Both the position numbers and the translations under genes were made by a program. A stretch of 64,000 nt of DNA from Mucilaginibacter xinganensis (lineage in GTDB: Bacteria > Bacteroidota > Bacteroidia > Sphingobacteriales > Sphingobacteriaceae): assembly GCF_002257585.1 (NCBI RefSeq), contig NZ_CP022743.1, positions 372,001 to 436,000 of the forward strand. The letters run 5' to 3'. How positions within the stretch are numbered: the stretch's first letter is position 1; each line of letters starts with the position of its first letter. Under the pieces are notes generated by a model. It did not search any database. It saw only the letters and a program-made list of their open reading frames with translations, and had not been told where the DNA came from. This document shows positions 62,323 through 64,000 of this stretch, one piece after another.

Positions 62323-63324
62323 CTATTTTATAACCCTTGCAGCCACCCCTTCATTGGTGATTTTAACGGGTTTTATAAGCCCGTCGGCGGTGAAATACAT
62401 TTTATCAATACACGTTACACGGTGGTTGCCATCTGTTTCGCCCAGCGGGCGGCGGTGATACACAATGTACCACTCATCGGTGCCGGGCACATTTATAACT
62501 GAATGATGGCCGGCGCCGGTTGCTATTTTAATATCCTGCTTTAATATGGTTGCTATCCGCTTAAAAGGGCCAAACGGCGTCTTGCCGATAGCGTAGGCTA
62601 CCCGGTAATCAGGGCCGGTCCAACCCCCTTCGCTCCACATCAGGTAATATTTGCCTTTACGTTTAAACATCACCGGGCCTTCAACATAATCTTTTGGCGT
62701 TATCAGCTTAAATGTGTCACCGTCATCAAACGGGACCACGCCGGTAAAGTCTTTATTCAGTTTGGCTATGTTGCACTGGCCCCATCCACCATAAATAATA
62801 TAGTACTGGCCATTATCGTCTTTATAAACAAACTGGTCAATAGGTTGTGCCTTGTTATAGATCTTCCCGATCAGCGGTTTGCCCAGGTAGTCTTTAAACG
62901 GCCCGGCGGGGTTGTCTGATACACCAACACCTATACCGCCAATCTCTTTCTGGTCATCGTGAATATCATTGGCTCCGAAGAATAAATAGTATTTGCCATC
63001 CTTTTTGGTTACGGCTGGCGCCCACAGTGCGCGTTTCACCCATTTAACCATGCTGCTGTCAATTACATGTTCGTGTTTGGTCCAGTGCACCAGGTCGGGC
63101 GATGAAAAAGCGTCCATAAAAACCTGCTCGTCATATTTTGCCGAATAGGTTGGGTAAACCCAGTAAGTTTTATCAAATACCTTTGCTTCTGGATCGGCAT
63201 ACCAGCCTTTAAAAATCGGGTTGCCTGAATATTCCTTTTTTTGCGCCGATACAACGGAACACAACGATACTAACGCAACTATAGAGATGTTTTTAGCTGC
63301 TTTCAGGTACATGGTTTTGATCAT
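62323..63324 (-). CDS. GH43 glycoside hydrolase, exported
   Basis: 333 residues with a signal peptide (about 28 residues, ending CSVVSAQK). The five-bladed beta-propeller family GH43 is supported by WYADPEAKVFDKTYWVYPTY (catalytic base Asp), ALWAPAVTKKDGKYYLFFGA and VEGPVMFKRKGKYYLMWSEG (catalytic acid Glu). Members are arabinofuranosidases, xylosidases and galactosidases; the substrate is undetermined. It starts 11 bp after the stop of the minus-strand helicase gene, so the two may share a transcript. Confidence 0.93.
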   Translation of the reverse strand: MIKTMYLKAAKNISIVALVSLCSVVSAQKKEYSGNPIFKGWYADPEAKVFDKTYWVYPTYSAKYDEQVFMDAFSSPDLVHWTKHEHVIDSSMVKWVKRALWAPAVTKKDGKYYLFFGANDIHDDQKEIGGIGVGVSDNPAGPFKDYLGKPLIGKIYNKAQPIDQFVYKDDNGQYYIIYGGWGQCNIAKLNKDFTGVVPFDDGDTFKLITPKDYVEGPVMFKRKGKYYLMWSEGGWTGPDYRVAYAIGKTPFGPFKRIATILKQDIKIATGAGHHSVINVPGTDEWYIVYHRRPLGETDGNHRVTCIDKMYFTADGLIKPVKITNEGVAARVIK

Positions 63325-63335
63325 GTGGTAAAGTA

Positions 63336-64000
63336 TTATTTTTTTGGTCTGCTTTTGTTACCCCAGCGCCGTTGTGGCGGCCTTTTATTGGTGGAGTGCT
63401 CCTGTTTAACCATTTCGATTGACTTCAGTTCATCGGGCACTTCTATCAGGCGGATAGGTTTTTCTATCAACTGTTCAATGCTTTTCAGCTTGCGTTCGTC
63501 ACGATGGTTAACAAAAGTTATAGCTGTGCCAGTAGTTTCGGCCCGCGCAGTACGGCCAATGCGGTGAATATAATCTTCGGGGTCGCCCGGAACATCGTAA
63601 TTGATCACCAGATCAATCCCTTCCACATCAATCCCGCGCGAAAGTGCGTCGGTACCAATGATAACCGGAAGTTGTTTATTTTTAAAGTTGAGCAGGATCT
63701 CTTCGCGTTCCTTTTGTTCCAGGTCTGAATGGAAAGCACTTGCCTTAAAATGAGCCGCCTTTAATTCCTTCGCCAGCGCTTTTACAATTTCTTTACGCGA
63801 TGCAAAAATAATGGTACTGGAGTACGAACCATTTTTGAGCAGCATTTGTAATAGAGGCGTTTTTTGCTGATCGTGCACGCGGTAGATCTGCTGGTCAATT
63901 CCAACTGCTGGTTGAGACAAGGCAATATTGATCTGCTCCGGTTCGTTCAGGATCTTTTTTGCCAGCGAGCGGATGCGGCCCGGCATGGTAGCCGAGAACA
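63336..64000 (-). CDS. DEAD-box RNA helicase, 5' part beyond window
   Basis: Only the C-terminal about 221 codons are in the window. The frame continues to the edge: FSATMPGRIRSLAKKIL includes helicase motif III (SAT). Further motifs are IIFASRKEIVKALAKELKAA, ALSRGIDVEGIDLVINYDVP and YIHRIGRTARA (motif VI), with a short basic C-terminus (RPPQRRWGNKSRPKK) typical of RhlE-like helicases. It would unwind RNA, perhaps in ribosome assembly or mRNA decay. Confidence 0.94.
   Translation of the reverse strand, partial: FSATMPGRIRSLAKKILNEPEQINIALSQPAVGIDQQIYRVHDQQKTPLLQMLLKNGSYSSTIIFASRKEIVKALAKELKAAHFKASAFHSDLEQKEREEILLNFKNKQLPVIIGTDALSRGIDVEGIDLVINYDVPGDPEDYIHRIGRTARAETTGTAITFVNHRDERKLKSIEQLIEKPIRLIEVPDELKSIEMVKQEHSTNKRPPQRRWGNKSRPKK

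Noticed and set aside
1..64000. CRISPR arrays, prophage or rRNA genes
   Set aside because: No regular spaced repeats, phage genes or rRNA sequence were seen anywhere in the window.

Overview
The window looks like chromosomal DNA of a Bacteroidota member, most likely a Sphingobacteriaceae (Mucilaginibacter/Pedobacter-like) soil or plant-associated heterotroph. The reasons are: promoters of the TAnnTTTG type, few recognisable Shine-Dalgarno sequences, many short N-terminal lipoboxes of the form L-x-x-C followed by KKD/KK, several MacB/FtsX permeases without an ATPase, DUF4175, DUF2490, DUF2752, TM2 and Ig-like lipoprotein families, and glycoside hydrolases of types GH92, GH43 and GH79-like. No phage, transposase, CRISPR array or rRNA operon is visible; one tRNA-Gly(CCC) is present.

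Layout. 1-4 kb: an MlaE-type permease running off the left edge, then an oxidoreductase / ABC-F ATPase / small membrane protein operon. 3.8-6 kb: three parS-like palindromes directly before mnmG. 6-11.9 kb: an Ig-like lipoprotein, a gamma-carbonic-anhydrase-like protein, tRNA-Gly, an AT-rich orphan gene, and the NAD pathway genes nadB and nadA diverging from a 0.4 kb AT-rich region. 12-21 kb: a secreted lipoprotein, TM2, a possible structured RNA, Nif3 / zinc-ribbon protein, DUF2809, and the DUF4175 / HATPase / ybeY operon. 21-25.9 kb: glutathione peroxidase, an outer-membrane pair of unknown role, a repeat-rich 0.7 kb gap, an orphan response regulator and a LacI-type regulator. 25.9-33.1 kb: an AsmA/GT51 cell-wall protein, DUF3050, GH92 and a GH79-like enzyme. 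33.3-41.2 kb: an ECF sigma factor and two giant fused AraC-FtsX genes. 41.4-53 kb: small metabolic genes, Mrp/NifU Fe-S factors, def with an M16 peptidase, hpt and a cyclase-family protein. 53-64 kb: mfd, DUF4199/DUF2752, thiL, cysE-cysM, a zinc metallopeptidase, DUF2490, GH43 and a truncated DEAD-box helicase.

The most unusual locus is 34.1-41.2 kb. Two neighbouring genes each fuse a membrane-embedded AraC-type regulator in frame to an FtsX/MacB permease. The regulator halves and their promoters are an almost identical 1,143-bp direct repeat (about eight differences by eye), while the permease halves are clearly different. The copied segment ends within a few codons of the permease's own original start. 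The second striking signal is the parS cluster at 3835-4083, one site of which lies inside a coding sequence. Other points worth checking are the 14.4 kb RNA-like structure with two alternative pairings, and the palindromic repeats at 23.7-24.2 kb.
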